The notes under the pieces: generated by a model | The model's database searches: none | Told to the model about the DNA's origin: nothing | The model's input: only the letters and a program-made list of their open reading frames with translations | Translations under genes and position numbers: made by a program | From: Bugula neritina | Taxonomy: Eukaryota; Bryozoa; Gymnolaemata; Cheilostomatida; Bugulidae | Direction of reading: 5' to 3' | Length of the DNA stretch: 64,000 bases | Assembly (NCBI GenBank): GCA_964035545.1 | Contig: CAXIUT010000073.1 | Span: 1-64,000 of the forward strand | In this document: piece by piece, positions 38,814 through 52,197 of the stretch | Position numbering within the stretch: position 1 is the first letter of the stretch | How the letters are laid out: each line of letters opens with the position of its first letter

Positions 38814-40153
38814 AACTGTATTGGCACGTTGCCATTTGATATTTGGTAATATTTCGCATCACAACAAACTCTTCAGAAAGTTAAGAAAATTAGTCTAGAA
38901 AGTTAATGAAATAAACCTACCAGAGAGAGTAAGCCAGATGTAACAAGTAGATCCAAAACAAGTTGATTAACAATTGAAGTTGAAATCTCCATGTAGTGAA
39001 CACTTTAGTCCTAATGTCAAATGCAAACGTCTGCAACCAAACTGTGTAGACTTCATGAGCTGGTTAGCTGACAGGACTCATTAAAGTTCTTAACTCTTGT
39101 GTGTATAGTGATGCCCATCTTGAACTAGAGAGGGCTGACTGAAGACTGCTACTTTGTGAAAATTGACAATGCATATTATTATTATTCATTGTTGAGATTC
39201 ACGGCTGCCATAAACAATGATAAAATATTCATTGTTGGTACTAGTGAGTAGAATAAAATATAATATAATAATTTCTTGACAGATAAATAATATCATATAC
39301 AGAATCTAACTTACCATAACTCTACAGTGCTTCACCTCTTCAACTTTTTCGGCAATGTTATTTCCTTCTAGTTAAAAGTACTAGCTGAATATAAGACTTT
39401 GAAACATAACCCTTCAATTTCATTGCACCAGCACCGGTTGCAAGATAGGTGTTTTGGGAGTTATCTTTCCTAAAAATTTGTTTTCGGCGTTTATACGAAG
39501 CAGACACAGGCTAATATTAATTTTGTTATTTGCAAGAGTTTTTCTGTCTGATTGTCCATCAGCAAAATTGTTTGCGCCTTGCAGTTATTATGGAAATACC
39601 AGTGATGCTGGAAGACCTTTGCATTGTACACCCGCCTTTACTATTGAATTTAGATGTTTTATTTTCCCATCCCCTCTCCTGCCCCCCTGTCCCCTCTAAC
39701 AACCAGCAATCCTGACTCATGTGAAATGTGTTATTGTTTTAGAGTTGGACCATGGGCCTACAGTATACGATTTGAAGCCTTATTGTTTACAGGCAGTCGA
39801 GATGAGTCACTGCTGAAACCCATTTTATTAGTAGACTATATTGCTCTTTAATCATCAGTTTTCATATTAAAACAAACAGCTCGTCTGCAGCGCCATTTCA
39901 CAGCATTATACTTTGCTAGAGCAATAACTAATTTTAGATGCCTTTGCAAACATATGAGAAATAAATGAGTCATTTTATGAAAAGAGGTGTTTGAAGCAAT
40001 TGTCCACTTTTGATTTAGACGCGGCATGGAAACTTTTGTAGTTTCAAATAATATCTCCAAACTCATCACTTGCATGTGTTTATATGCTTGATAAAGTTTT
40101 TCATGCAAAACTTGATGCCTGCTTCAAAGACACCAGTGCTTAATTACTGTGTT
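38814..40153 (+). repeat. Satellite unit 30, class A-e1, 1340 bp
   Basis: First A unit after a gap of 18 units. Private changes are T39453 (GTGTTTTGGG) and C39904. G4 motif at 39666-39694. Confidence 0.97.
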
Positions 40154-41491
40154 AACTGTATTGGCACGTTGCCATTTGAGATTTGGTAATATTTCGCATC
40201 ACAACAAACTCTTCGGAAAGTTAAGAAAATTAGTCTAAAAAGTTAATGAAATAAACCTACCAGAGAGAGTAAGCCAGATGTAACAAGTAGATCCAAAACA
40301 AGTTGATTAACAATTGAAGTTGAAATCTCCATGTAGTGAACACTTTAGTCCTAATGTCAAATGCAAACGTCTGCAACCAAACTGTGTAGACTTCATGAGC
40401 TGGTTAGCTGACAGGACTCATTAAAGTTCTTAACTCTTGTGTGTATAGTGATGCCCATCTTGAACTAGAGAGGGCTGACTGAAGACTGCTACTTTGTGAA
40501 AATTGACAATGCATATTATTATTATTCATTGTTGAGATTCACGGCTGCCATAAACAATGATAAAATATTCATTGTTGGTACTAGTGAGTAGAATAAAATA
40601 TAATATAATAATTTCTTGACAGATAAATAATATCATATACAGAATCTAACTTACCATAACTCTACAGTGCTTCACCTCTTCAACTTTTTCGGCAATGTTA
40701 TTTCCTTCTAGTTAAAAGTACTAGCTGAATATTAGACTTTGAAACATAACCCTTCAATTTCATTGCACCAGCACCGGTTGCAAGATAGGTGTGTTGGGAG
40801 TTATCTTTCCTAAAAATTTGTTTTCGGCGTTTATACGAAGCAGACACAGGCTAATATTAATTTTGTTATTTGCAAGAGTTTTTCTGTCTGGTTGTCCATC
40901 AGCAAAATTTTGCGCCTTGCAGTTTTTATGGAAATACCAGTGATGCTGGAAGACCTTTGCATTGTACACCCGCCTTTACTATTGAATTTAGATGTTTTAT
41001 TTTCCCATCCCCTCTCCTGCCCCCCTGTCCCCTCTAACAACCAGCAATCCTGACTCATGTGAAATGTGTTATTGTTTTAGAGTTGGACCATGGGCCTACA
41101 GTATACGATTTGAAGCTTTATTGTTTACAGGCAGTCGAGATGAGTCACTGCTGAAACCCATTTTATTAGTAGACTATATTGCTCTTTAATCATCAGTTTT
41201 CATATTAAAACAGAAAGCTCATCTGCAGCGCCATTTCACAGTATTATACTTTGCTAGAGCAATAACTAATTTTAGATGCCTTCGCAAACATATGAGAAAT
41301 AAATGAGTCATGTTATGAAAAGAGGTGTTTGCAGCACTTGTCCACTTTTGATTTACACGTGGCATGGAAACTTTTGTAGTTTTAAATAATATCTCCAAAC
41401 TCATCACTTGCATGTGTTTATATTCATGATAAAGTTTTTCATGCAAAACTTGATGCCTGCTTCAAAGACACCAGTGCTTGATTACTGTGTT
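40154..41491 (+). repeat. Satellite unit 31, class K-e2, 1338 bp
   Basis: Class K with the CTAAAAAG variant. Four private changes: G40215, C41283, G41312 and T41424. G4 motif at 41004-41032. Confidence 0.97.
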
Positions 41492-42829
41492 AACTGTATT
41501 GGCACGTTGCCATTTGATATTTGGTAATATTTCGCATCACAACAAACTCTTCAGAAAGTTAAGAAAATTAGTCTAGAAAGTTAATGAAATAAACCTACCA
41601 GAGAGAGTAAGCCAGATGTAACAAGTAGATCCAAAACAAGTTGATTAACAATTGAAGTTGAAATCTCCATGTAGTGAACACTTTAGTCCTAATGTCAAAT
41701 GCAAACGTCTGCAACCAAACTGTGTAGACTTCATGAGCTGGTTAGCTGACAGGACTCATTAAAGTTCTTAACTCTTGTGTGTATAGTGATGCCCATCTTG
41801 AACTAGAGAGGGCTGACTGAAGACTGCTACTTTGTGAAAATTGACAATGCATATTATTATTATTCATTGTTGAGATTCACGGCTGCCATAAACAATGATA
41901 AAATATTCATTGTTGGTACTAGTGAGTAGAATAAAATATAATATAATAATTTCTTGACAGATAAATAATATCATATACAGAATCTAACTTACCATAACTC
42001 TACAGTGCTTCACCTCTTCAACTTTTTCGGCAATGTTATTTCCTTCTAGTTAAAAGTACTAGCTGAATATTAGACTTTGAAACATAACCCTTCAATTTCA
42101 TTGCACCAGCACCGGTTGCAAGATAGGTGTGTTGGGAGTTATCTTTCCTAAAAATTTGTTTTCGGCGTTTATACGAAGCAGACACAGGCTAATATTAATT
42201 TTGTTATTTGCAAGAGTTTTTCTGTCTGGTTGTCCATCAGCAAAATTTTGCGCCTTGCAGTTTTTATGGAAATACCAGTGATGCTGGAAGACCTTTGCAT
42301 TGTACACCCGCCTTTACTATTGAATTTAGATGTTTTATTTTCCCATCCCCTCTCCTGCCCCCCTGTCCCCTCTAACAACCAGCAATCCTGACTCATGTGA
42401 AATGTGTTATTGTTTTAGAGTTGGACCATGGGCCTACAGTATACGATTTGAAGCTTTATTGTTTACAGGCAGTCGAGATGAGTCACTGCTGAAACCCATT
42501 TTATTAGTAGACTATATTGCTCTTTAATCATCAGTTTTCATATTAAAACAGAAAGCTCATCTGCAGCGCCATTTCACAGTATTATACTTTGCTAGAGCAA
42601 TAACTAATTTTAGATGCCTTTGCAAACATATGAGAAATAAATGAGTCATTTTATGAAAAGAGGTGTTTGCAGCACTTGTCCACTTTTGATTTACACGTGG
42701 CATGGAAACTTTTGTAGTTTTAAATAATATCTCCAAACTCATCACTTGCATGTGTTTATATACATGATAAAGTTTTTCATGCAAAACTTGATGCCTGCTT
42801 CAAAGACACCAGTGCTTGATTACTGTGTT
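41492..42829 (+). repeat. Satellite unit 32, class K-e2, 1338 bp
   Basis: Class K with CCCCTCTAAC and an e2 end. It begins the K-K-C block that recurs at 54876. G4 motif at 42342-42370. Confidence 0.97.
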
Positions 42830-44167
42830 AACTGTATTGGCACGTTGCCATTTGATATTTGGTAATATTTCGCATCACAACAAACTCTTCAGAAAGTTAA
42901 GAAAATTAGTCTAGAAAGTTAATGAAATAAACCTACCAGAGAGAGTAAGCCAGATGTAACAAGTAGATCCAAAACAAGTTGATTAACAATTGAAGTTGAA
43001 ATCTCCATGTAGTGAACACTTTAGTCCTAATGTCAAATGCAAACGTCTGCAACCAAACTGTGTAGACTTCATGAGCTGGTTAGCTGACAGGACTCATTAA
43101 AGTTCTTAACTCTTGTGTGTATAGTGTTGCCCATCTTGAACTAGAGAGGGCTGACTGAAGACTGCTACTTTGTGAAAATTGACAATGCATATTATTATTA
43201 TTCATTATTGAGATTCACGGCTGCCATAAACAATGATAAAATATTCATTGTTGGTACTAGTGAGTAGAATAAAATATAATATAATAATTTCTTGACAGAT
43301 AAATAATATCATATACAGAATCTAACTTACCATAACTCTACAGTGCTTCACCTCTTCAACTTTTTCGGCAATGTTATTTCCTTCTAGTTAAAAGTACTAG
43401 CTGAATATTAGACTTTGAAACATAACCCTTCAATTTCATTGCACCAGCACCGGTTGCAAGATAGGTGTGTTGGGAGTTATCTTTCCTAAAAATTTGTTTT
43501 CGGCGTTTATACGAAGCAGACACAGGCTAATATTAATTTTGTTATTTGCAAGAGTTTTTCTGTCTGGTTGTCCATCAGCAAAATTTTGCGCCTTGCAGTT
43601 TTTATGGAAATACCAGTGATGCTGGAAGACCTTTGCATTGTACACCCGCCTTTACTATTGAATTTAGATGTTTTATTTTCCCATCCCCTCTCCTGCCCCC
43701 CTGTCCCCTCTAACAACCAGCAATCCTGACTCATGTGAAATGTGTTATTGTTTTAGAGTTGGATCATGGGCCTACAGTATACGATTTGAAGCTTTATTGT
43801 TTACAGGCAGTCGAGATGAGTCACTGCTGAAACCCATTTTATTAGTAGACTATATTGCTCTTTAATCATCAGTTTTCATATTAAAACAAACAGCTCATCT
43901 GCAGCGCCATTTCACAGTATTATACTTTGCTAGAGCAATAACTAATTTTAGATGCCTTTGCAAACATATGAGAAATAAATGAGTCATTTTATGAAAAGAG
44001 GTGTTTGCAGCAATTGTCCACTTTTGATTTAGACGCGGCATGGAAACTTTTGTAGTTTTAAATAATATCTCCAAACTCATCACTTGCATGTGTTTATATG
44101 CTTGATAAAGTTTTTCATGCAAAACTTGATGCCTGCTTCAAAAACACCAGTGCTTAATTACTGTGTT
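42830..44167 (+). repeat. Satellite unit 33, class K-e3, 1338 bp
   Basis: Class K with GTGTTGCCC. Three private changes: A43207 (breaks the left TCATTGTT), T43764 (removes the unit's NcoI site CCATGG) and A44143. G4 motif at 43680-43708. Confidence 0.97.
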
Positions 44168-45505
44168 AACTGTATTGGCACGTTGCCATTTGATATTTGG
44201 TAATATTTCGCATCACAACAAACTCTTCAGAAAGTTAAGAAAATTAGTCTAGAAAGTTAATGAAATAAACCTACCAGAGAGAGTAAGCCAGATGTAACAA
44301 GTAGATCCAAAACAAGTTGATTAACAATTGAAGTTGAAATATCCATGTAGTGAACACTTTAGTCCTAATGTCAAATGCAAACGTCTGCAACCAAACTGTG
44401 TAGACTTCATGAGCTGGTTAGCTGACAGGACTCATTAAAGTTCTTAACTCTTGTGTGTATAGTGATGCCCATCTTGAACTAGAGAGGGCTGACTGAAGAC
44501 TGCTACTTTGTGAAAATTGACAATGCAGATTATTATTATTCATTGTTGAGATTCACGGCTGCCATAAACAATGATAAAATATTCATTGTTGGTACTAGTG
44601 AGTAGAATAAAATATAATATAATAATTTCTTGACAGATAAATAATATCATATACAGAATCTAACTTACCATAACTCTACAGTGCTTCACCTCTTCAACTT
44701 TTTCGGCAATGTTATTTCCTACTAGTTAGAAGTACTAGCTGAATATAGGACTTTGAAACACAACCCTTCAATTCCATTACACCAGCACCGGTTGCAAGAT
44801 AGGTGTGTTGGGAGTTATCTTTCCTAAAATTTTGTTCTTGGCGTTTATACGAAACAGACACAGGCTAATATTAGTTTTGTTATTTGCAAGAGTTTTTCTG
44901 TCTGGTTGTCCATCAGCAAAATTTTGCGCCTTGCAGTTTTTATGGAAATACCAGTGATGCTGGAAGACCTTTGCATTGTACACCCGCCTTTACTATTGAA
45001 TTTAGATGTTTTATTTTCCCATCCCCTCTCCTGCCCCCCTGTCCCCTCTAACAACCAGCAATCCTGACTCATGTGAAATGTGTTATTGTTTTAGAGTTGG
45101 ACCATGGGCCTACAGTATACGATTTGAAGCCTTATTGTTTACAGGCAGTCGAGATGAGTCACTGCTGAAACCCATTTTATTAGTAGACTATATTGCTCTT
45201 TAATCATCAGTTTTCATATTAAAACAAACAGCTCGTCTGCAGCGCCATTTCACAGTATTATACTTTGCTAGAGCAATAACTAATTTTAGATGCCTTTGCA
45301 AACATATGAGAAATAAATGAGTCATTTTATGAAAAGAGGTGTTTGAAGCAATTGTCCACTTTTGATTTAGACGCGGCATGGAAACTTTTGTAGTTTCAAA
45401 TAATATCTCCAAACTCATCACTTGCATGTGTTTATATGCTTGATAAAGTTTTTCATGCAAAACTTGATGCCTGCTTCAAAGACACCAGTGCTTAATTACT
45501 GTGTT
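44168..45505 (+). repeat. Satellite unit 34, class C-e1, 1338 bp
   Basis: Class C with CATTACACC and GAAATATCC, sharing its upstream half with unit 27, then an A-type tail (GAAGCCTT, CAGCTCGTC, e1). G44528 is private. G4 motif at 45018-45046. Confidence 0.97.
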
Positions 45506-46843
45506 AACTGTATTGGCACGTTGCCATTTGAGATTTGGTAATATTTCGCATCACAACAAACTCTTCAGAAAGTTAAGAAAATTAGTCTAAAAAGTTAATG
45601 AAATAAACCTACCAGAGAGAGTAAGCCAGATGTAACAAGTAGATCCAAAACAAGTTGATTAACAATTGAAGTTGAAATCTCCATGTAGTGAACACTTTAG
45701 TCCTAATGTCAAATGCAAACGTCTGCAACCAAACTGTGTAGACTTCATGAGCTGGTTAGCTGACAGGACTCATTAAAGTTCTTAACTCTTGTGTGTATAG
45801 TGATGCCCATCTTGAACTAGAGAGGGCTGACTGAAGACTGCTACTTTGTGAAAATTGACAATGCATATTATTATTATTCATTGTTGAGATTCACGGCTGC
45901 CATAAACAATGATAAAATATTCATTGTTGGTACTAGTGAGTAGAATAAAATATATTATAATAATTTCTTGACAGAAAAATAATATCATATACAGAATATA
46001 ACTTACCATAACTCTACAGTGCTTCACCTCTTCAACTTTTTCGGCAATGTCATTTCCTACTAGTTAGAAGTACTAGCTGAATATAGGACTTTGAAACACA
46101 ACCCTTCAATTCCATTGCACCAGCACCGGTTGCAAGATAGGTGTGTTGGGAGTTATCTTTCCTAAAATTTTGTTCTTGGCGTTTATACGAAACAGACACA
46201 GGCTAATATTAGTTTTGTTATTTGCAAGAGTTTTTCTGTCTGGTTGTCCATCAGCAAAGTTTTGCGCCTTGCAGTTTTTATGGAAATACCAGTGATGCTG
46301 GAAGACCTTTGCATTGTACACCCGCCTTTACTATTGAATTTAGATGTTTTATTTTCCCATCCCCTCTCCTGCCCCCCTGTCCCCTCTAACAACCAGCAAT
46401 CCTGACTCATGTGAAATGTGTTATTGTTTTAGAGTTGGACCATGGGCCTACAGTATACGATTTGAAGCCTTATTGTTTACAGGCAGTCGAGATGAGTCAC
46501 TGCTGAAACCCATTTTATTAGTAGACTATATTGCTCTTTAATCATCAGTTTTCATATTAAAACAAACAGCTCGTCTGCAGCGCCATTTCACAGTATTATA
46601 CTTTGCTAGAGCAATAACTAATTTTAGATGCCTTTGCAAACATATGAGAAATAAATGAGTCATTTTATGAAAAGAGGTGTTTGAAGCAATTGTCCACTTT
46701 TGATTTAGACGCGGCATGGAAACTTTTGTAGTTTCAAATAATATCTCCAAACTCATCACTTGCATGTGTTTATATGCTTGATAAAGTTTTTCATGCAAAA
46801 CTTGATGCCTGCTTCAAAGACACCAGTGCTTAATTACTGTGTT
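45506..46843 (+). repeat. Satellite unit 35, class C-e1, 1338 bp
   Basis: Has CTAAAAAG and AATATATTATAA, the latter shared only with units 36 and 45. G46259 (GCAAAGTTTTG) is private. G4 motif at 46356-46384. Confidence 0.97.
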
Positions 46844-48181
46844 AACTGTATTGGCACGTTGCCATTTGAGATTTGGTAATATTTCGCATCACAACAAACT
46901 CTTCAGAAAGTTAAGAAAATTAGTCTAAAAAGTTAATGAAATAAACCTACCAGAGAGAGTAAGCCAGATGTAACAAGTAGATCCAAAACAAGTTGATTAA
47001 CAATTGAAGTTGAAATCTCCATGTAGTGAACACTTTAGTCCTAATGTCAAATGCAAACGTCTGCAACCAAACTGTGTAGACTTCATGAGCTGGTTAGCTG
47101 ACAGGACTCATTAAAGTTCTTAACTCTTGTGTGTATAGTGATGCCCATCTTGAACTAGAGAGGGCTGACTGAAGACTGCTACTTTGTGAAAATTGACAAT
47201 GCATATTATTATTATTCATTGTTGAGATTCACGGCTGCCATAAACAATGATAAAATATTCATTGTTGGTACTAGTGAGTAGAATAAAATATATTATAATA
47301 ATTTCTTGACAGAAAAATAATATCATATACAGAATATAACTTACCATAACTCTACAGTGCTTCACCTCTTCAACTTTTTCGGCAATGTCATTTCCTACTA
47401 GTTAGAAGTACTAGCTGAATATAGGACTTTGAAACACAACCCTTCAATTCCATTGCACCAGCACCGGTTGCAAGATAGGTGTGTTGGGAGTTATCTTTCC
47501 TAAAATTTTGTTCTTGGCGTTTATACGAAACAGACACTGGCTAATATTAGTTCTGTTATTTGCAAGAGTTTTTCTGTCTGGTTGTCCATCAGCAAAATTT
47601 TGCGCCTTGCAGTTTTTATGGAAATACCAGTGATGCTGGAAGACCTTTGCATTGTACACCCGCCTTCACTATTGAATTTAGATGTTTTATTTTCCCATCC
47701 CCTCTCCTGCCCCCCTGTCCCCTCTAACAACCAGCAATCCTGACTCATGTGAAATGTGTTATTGTTTTAGAGTTGGACCATGGGCCTACAGTATACGATT
47801 TGAAGCTTTATTGTTTACAGGCAGTCGAGATGAGTCACTGCTGAAACCCATTTTATTAGTAGACTATATTGCTCTTTAATCATCAGTTTTCATATTAAAA
47901 CAGAAAGCTCATCTGCAGCGCCATTTCACAGTATTATACTTTGCTAGAGCAATAACTAATTTTAGATGCCTTTGCAAACATATGAGAAATAAATGAGTCA
48001 TTTTATGAAAAGAGGTGTTTGCAGCACTTGTCCACTTTTGATTTACACGTGGCATGGAAACTTTTGTAGTTTTAAATAATATCTCCAAACTCATCACTTG
48101 CATGTGTTTATATACATGATAAAGTTTTTCATGCAAAACTTGATGCCTGCTTCAAAGACACCAGTGCTTGATTACTGTGTT
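46844..48181 (+). repeat. Satellite unit 36, class B-e2, 1338 bp
   Basis: Shares CTAAAAAG and AATATATTATAA with units 35 and 45. T47538 (CAGACACTGG) is private. G4 motif at 47694-47722. Confidence 0.97.
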
Positions 48182-49521
48182 AACTGTATTGGCACGTTGC
48201 CATTTGATATTTGGTAATATTTCGCATCACAACAAACTCTTCAGAAAGTTAAGAAAATTAGTCTAGAAAGTTAATGAAATAAACCTACCAGAGAGAGTAA
48301 GCCAGATGTAACAAGTAGATCCAAAACAAGTTGATTAACAATTGAAGTTGAAATCTCCATGTAGTGAACACTTTAGTCCTAATGTCAAATGCAAACGTCT
48401 GCAACCAAACTGTGTAGACTTCATGAGCTGGTTAGCTGACAGGACTCATTAAAGTTCTTAACTCTTGTGTGTATAGTGATGCCCATCTTGAACTAGAGAG
48501 GGCTGACTGAAGACTGCTACTTTGTGAAAATTGACAATGCATATTATTATTATTCATTGTTGAGATTCACGGCTGCCATAAACAATGATAAAATATTCAT
48601 TGTTGGTACTAGTGAGTAGAATAAAATATAATATAATAATTTCTTGACAGATAAATAATATCATATACAGAATCTAACTTACCATAACTCTACAGTGCTT
48701 CACCTCTTCAACTTTTTCGGCAATGTTATTTCCTTCTAGTTAAAAGTACTAGCTGAATATAAGACTTTGAAACATAACCCTTCAATTTCATTGCACCAGC
48801 ACCGGTTGCAAGATAGGTGTGTTGGGAGTTATCTTTCCTAAAAATTTGTTTTCGGCGTTTATACGAAGCAGACACAGGCTAATATTAATTTTGTTATTTG
48901 CAAGAGTTTTTCTGTCTGATTGTCCATCAGCAAAATTGTTTGCGCCTTGCAGTTATTATGGAAATACCAGTGATGCTGGAAGACCTTTGCATTGTACACC
49001 CGCCTTTACTATTGAATTTAGATGTTTTATTTTCCCATCCCCTCTCCTGCCCCCCTGTCCCCTCTAACAACCAGCAATCCTGACTCATGTGAAATGTGTT
49101 ATTGTTTTAGAGTTGGACCATGGGCCTACAGTATACGATTTGAAGCCCTATTGTTTACAGGCAGTCGAGATGAGTCACTGCTGAAACCCATTTTATTAGT
49201 AGACTATATTGCTCTTTAATCATCAGTTTTCATATTAAAACAAACAGCTCGTCTGCAGCGCCATTTCACAGTATTATACTTTGCTAGAGCAATAACTAAT
49301 TTTAGATGCCTTTGCAAACATATGAGAAATAAATGAGTCATTTTATGAAAAGAGGTGTTTGAAGCAATTGTCCACTTTTGATTTAGACGCGGCATGGAAA
49401 CTTTTGTAGTTTCAAATAATATCTCCAAACTCATCACTTGCATGTGTTTATATGCTTGATAAAGTTTTTCATGCAAAACTTGATGCCTGCTTCAAAGACA
49501 CCAGTGCTTAATTACTGTGTT
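48182..49521 (+). repeat. Satellite unit 37, class A-e1, 1340 bp
   Basis: Isolated A unit flanked by B-e2 and K-e2, as unit 30 is. C49148 is private. G4 motif at 49034-49062. Confidence 0.97.
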
Positions 49522-50859
49522 AACTGTATTGGCACGTTGCCATTTGAGATTTGGTAATATTTCGCATCACAACAAACTCTTCAGAAAGTTAAGAAAATTA
49601 GTCTAGAAAGTTAATGAAATAAACCTACCAGAGAGAGTAAGCCAGATGTAACAAGTAGATCCAAAACAAGTTGATTAACAATTGAAGTTGAAATCTCCAT
49701 GTAGTGAACACTTTAGTCCTAATGTCAAATGCAAACGTCTGCAACCAAACTGTGTAGACTTCATGAGCTGGTTAGCTGACAGGACTCATTAAAGTTCTTA
49801 ACTCTTGTGTGTATAGTGATGCCCATCTTGAACTAGAGAGGGCTGACTGAAGACTGCTACTTTGTGAAAATTGACAATGCATATTATTATTATTCATTGT
49901 TGAGATTCACGGCTGCCATAAACAATGATAAAATATTCATTGTTGGTACTAGTGAGTAGAATAAAATATAATATAATAATTTCTTGACAGATAAATAATA
50001 TCATATACAGAATCTAACTTACCATAACTCTACAGTGCTTCACCTCTTCAACTTTTTCGGCAATGTTATTTCCTTCTAGTTAAAAGTACTAGCTGAATAT
50101 TAGACTTTGAAACATAACCCTTCAATTTCATTGCACCAGCACCGGTTGCAAGATAGGTGTGTTGGGAGTTATCTTTCCTAAAAATTTGTTTTCGGCGTTT
50201 ATACGAAGCAGACACAGGCTAATATTAATTTTGTTATTTGCAAGAGTTTTTCTGTCTGGTTGTCCATCAGCAAAATTTTGCGCCTTGCAGTTTTTATGGA
50301 AATACCAGTGATGCTGGAAGACCTTTGCATTGTACACCCGCCTTCACTATTGAATTTAGATGTTTTATTTTCCCATCCCCTCTCCTGCCCCCCTGTCCCC
50401 TCTAACAACCAGCAATCCTGACTCATGTGAAATGTGTTATTGTTTTAGAGTTGGACCATGGGCCTACAGTATACGATTTGAAGCTTTATTGTTTACAGGC
50501 AGTCGAGATGAGTCACTGCTGAAACCCATTTTATTAGTAGACTATATTGCTCTTTAATCATCAGTTTTCATATTAAAACAGAAAGCTCATCTGCAGCGCC
50601 ATTTCACAGTATTATACTTTGCTAGAGCAATAACTAATTTTAGATGCCTTTGCAAACATATGAGAAATAAATGAGTCATTTTATGAAAAGAGGTGTTTGC
50701 AGCACTTGTCCACTTTTGATTTACACGTGGCATGGAAACTTTTGTAGTTTTAAATAATATCTCCAAACTCATCACTTGCATGTGTTTATATACATGATAA
50801 AGTTTTTCATGCAAAACTTGATGCCTGCTTCAAAGACACCAGTGCTTGATTACTGTGTT
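49522..50859 (+). repeat. Satellite unit 38, class K-e2, 1338 bp
   Basis: Class K, but with CCGCCTTCAC as in class B, implying a class switch between about 50285 and 50345. It lacks the CTAAAAAG seen in unit 31. G4 motif at 50372-50400. Confidence 0.96.
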
Positions 50860-52197
50860 AACTGTATTGGCACGTTGCCATGAGATATTTGGTAATATTT
50901 CGCATCACAACAAACTCTTCAGAAAGTTAAGAAAATTAGTCTAGAAAGTTAATGAAATAAACCTACCAGAGAGAGTAAGCCAGATGTAAGAAGTAGATCC
51001 AAAACAAGTTGATTAACAATTGAAGTTGAAATCTCCATGTAGTGAACACTTTAGTCCTAATGTCAAATGCAAACGTCTGCAACCAAACTGTGTAGACTTC
51101 ATGAGCTGGTTAGCTGACAGGACTCATTAAAGTTCTTAACTCTTGTGTGTATAATGTTGCCCATCTTGAACTAGAGAGGGCTGACTGAAGACTGCTACTT
51201 TGTGAAAATTGACAATGCATATTATTATTATTCATTGTTGAGATTCACGGCTGCCATAAACAATGATAAAATATTCATTGTTGGTACTAGTGAGTAGAAT
51301 AAAATATAATATAATAATTTCTTGACAGATAAATAATATCATATACAGAATCTAACTTACCATAACTCTACAGTGCTTCACCTCTTCAACTTTTTCGGCA
51401 ATGTTATTTCCTTCTAGTTAAAAGTACTAGCTGAATATAAGACTTTGAAACATAACCCTTCAATTTCATTGCACCAGCACCGGTTGCAAGATAGGTGTGT
51501 TGGGAGTTATCTTTCCTAAAATTTTGTTCTTGGCGTTTATACGAAACAGACACAGGCTAATATTAGTTTTGTTATTTGCAAGAGTTTTTCTGTCTGGTTG
51601 TCCATCAGCAAAATTTTGCGCCTTGCAGTTTTTATGGAAATACCAGTGATGCTGGAAGACCTTTGCATTGTACACCCGCCTTTACTATTGAATTTAGATG
51701 TTTTATTTTCCCATCCCCTCTCCTGCCCCCCTGTCCCCTCTAACAACCAGCAATCCTGACTCATGTGAAATGTGTTATTGTTTTAGAGTTGGACCATGGG
51801 CCTACAGTATACGATTTGAAGCCTTATTGTTTACAGGCAGTCGAGATGAGTCACTGCTGAAACCCATTTTATTAGTAGACTATATTGCTCTTTAATCATC
51901 AGTTTTCATATTAAAACAAACAGCTCGTCTGCAGCGCCATTTCACAGTATTATACTTTGCTAGAGCAATAACTAATTTTAGATGCCTTTGCAAACATATG
52001 AGAAATAAATGAGTCATTTTATGAAAAGAGGTGTTTGAAGCAATTGTCCACTTTTGATTTAGACGCGGCATGGAAACTTTTGTAGTTTCAAATAATATCT
52101 CCAAACTCATCACTTGCATGTGTTTATATGCTTGATAAAGTTTTTCATGCAAAACTTGATGCCTGCTTCAAAGACACCAGTGCTTAATTACTGTGTT
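50860..52197 (+). repeat. Satellite unit 39, class C-e1 (mosaic), 1338 bp
   Basis: A-like upstream through AATTTCATTGC, then class C. Four private changes: the adjacent pair G50882/A50883, G50990, and A51154 next to GTTGCCC. G4 motif at 51710-51738. Confidence 0.96.
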
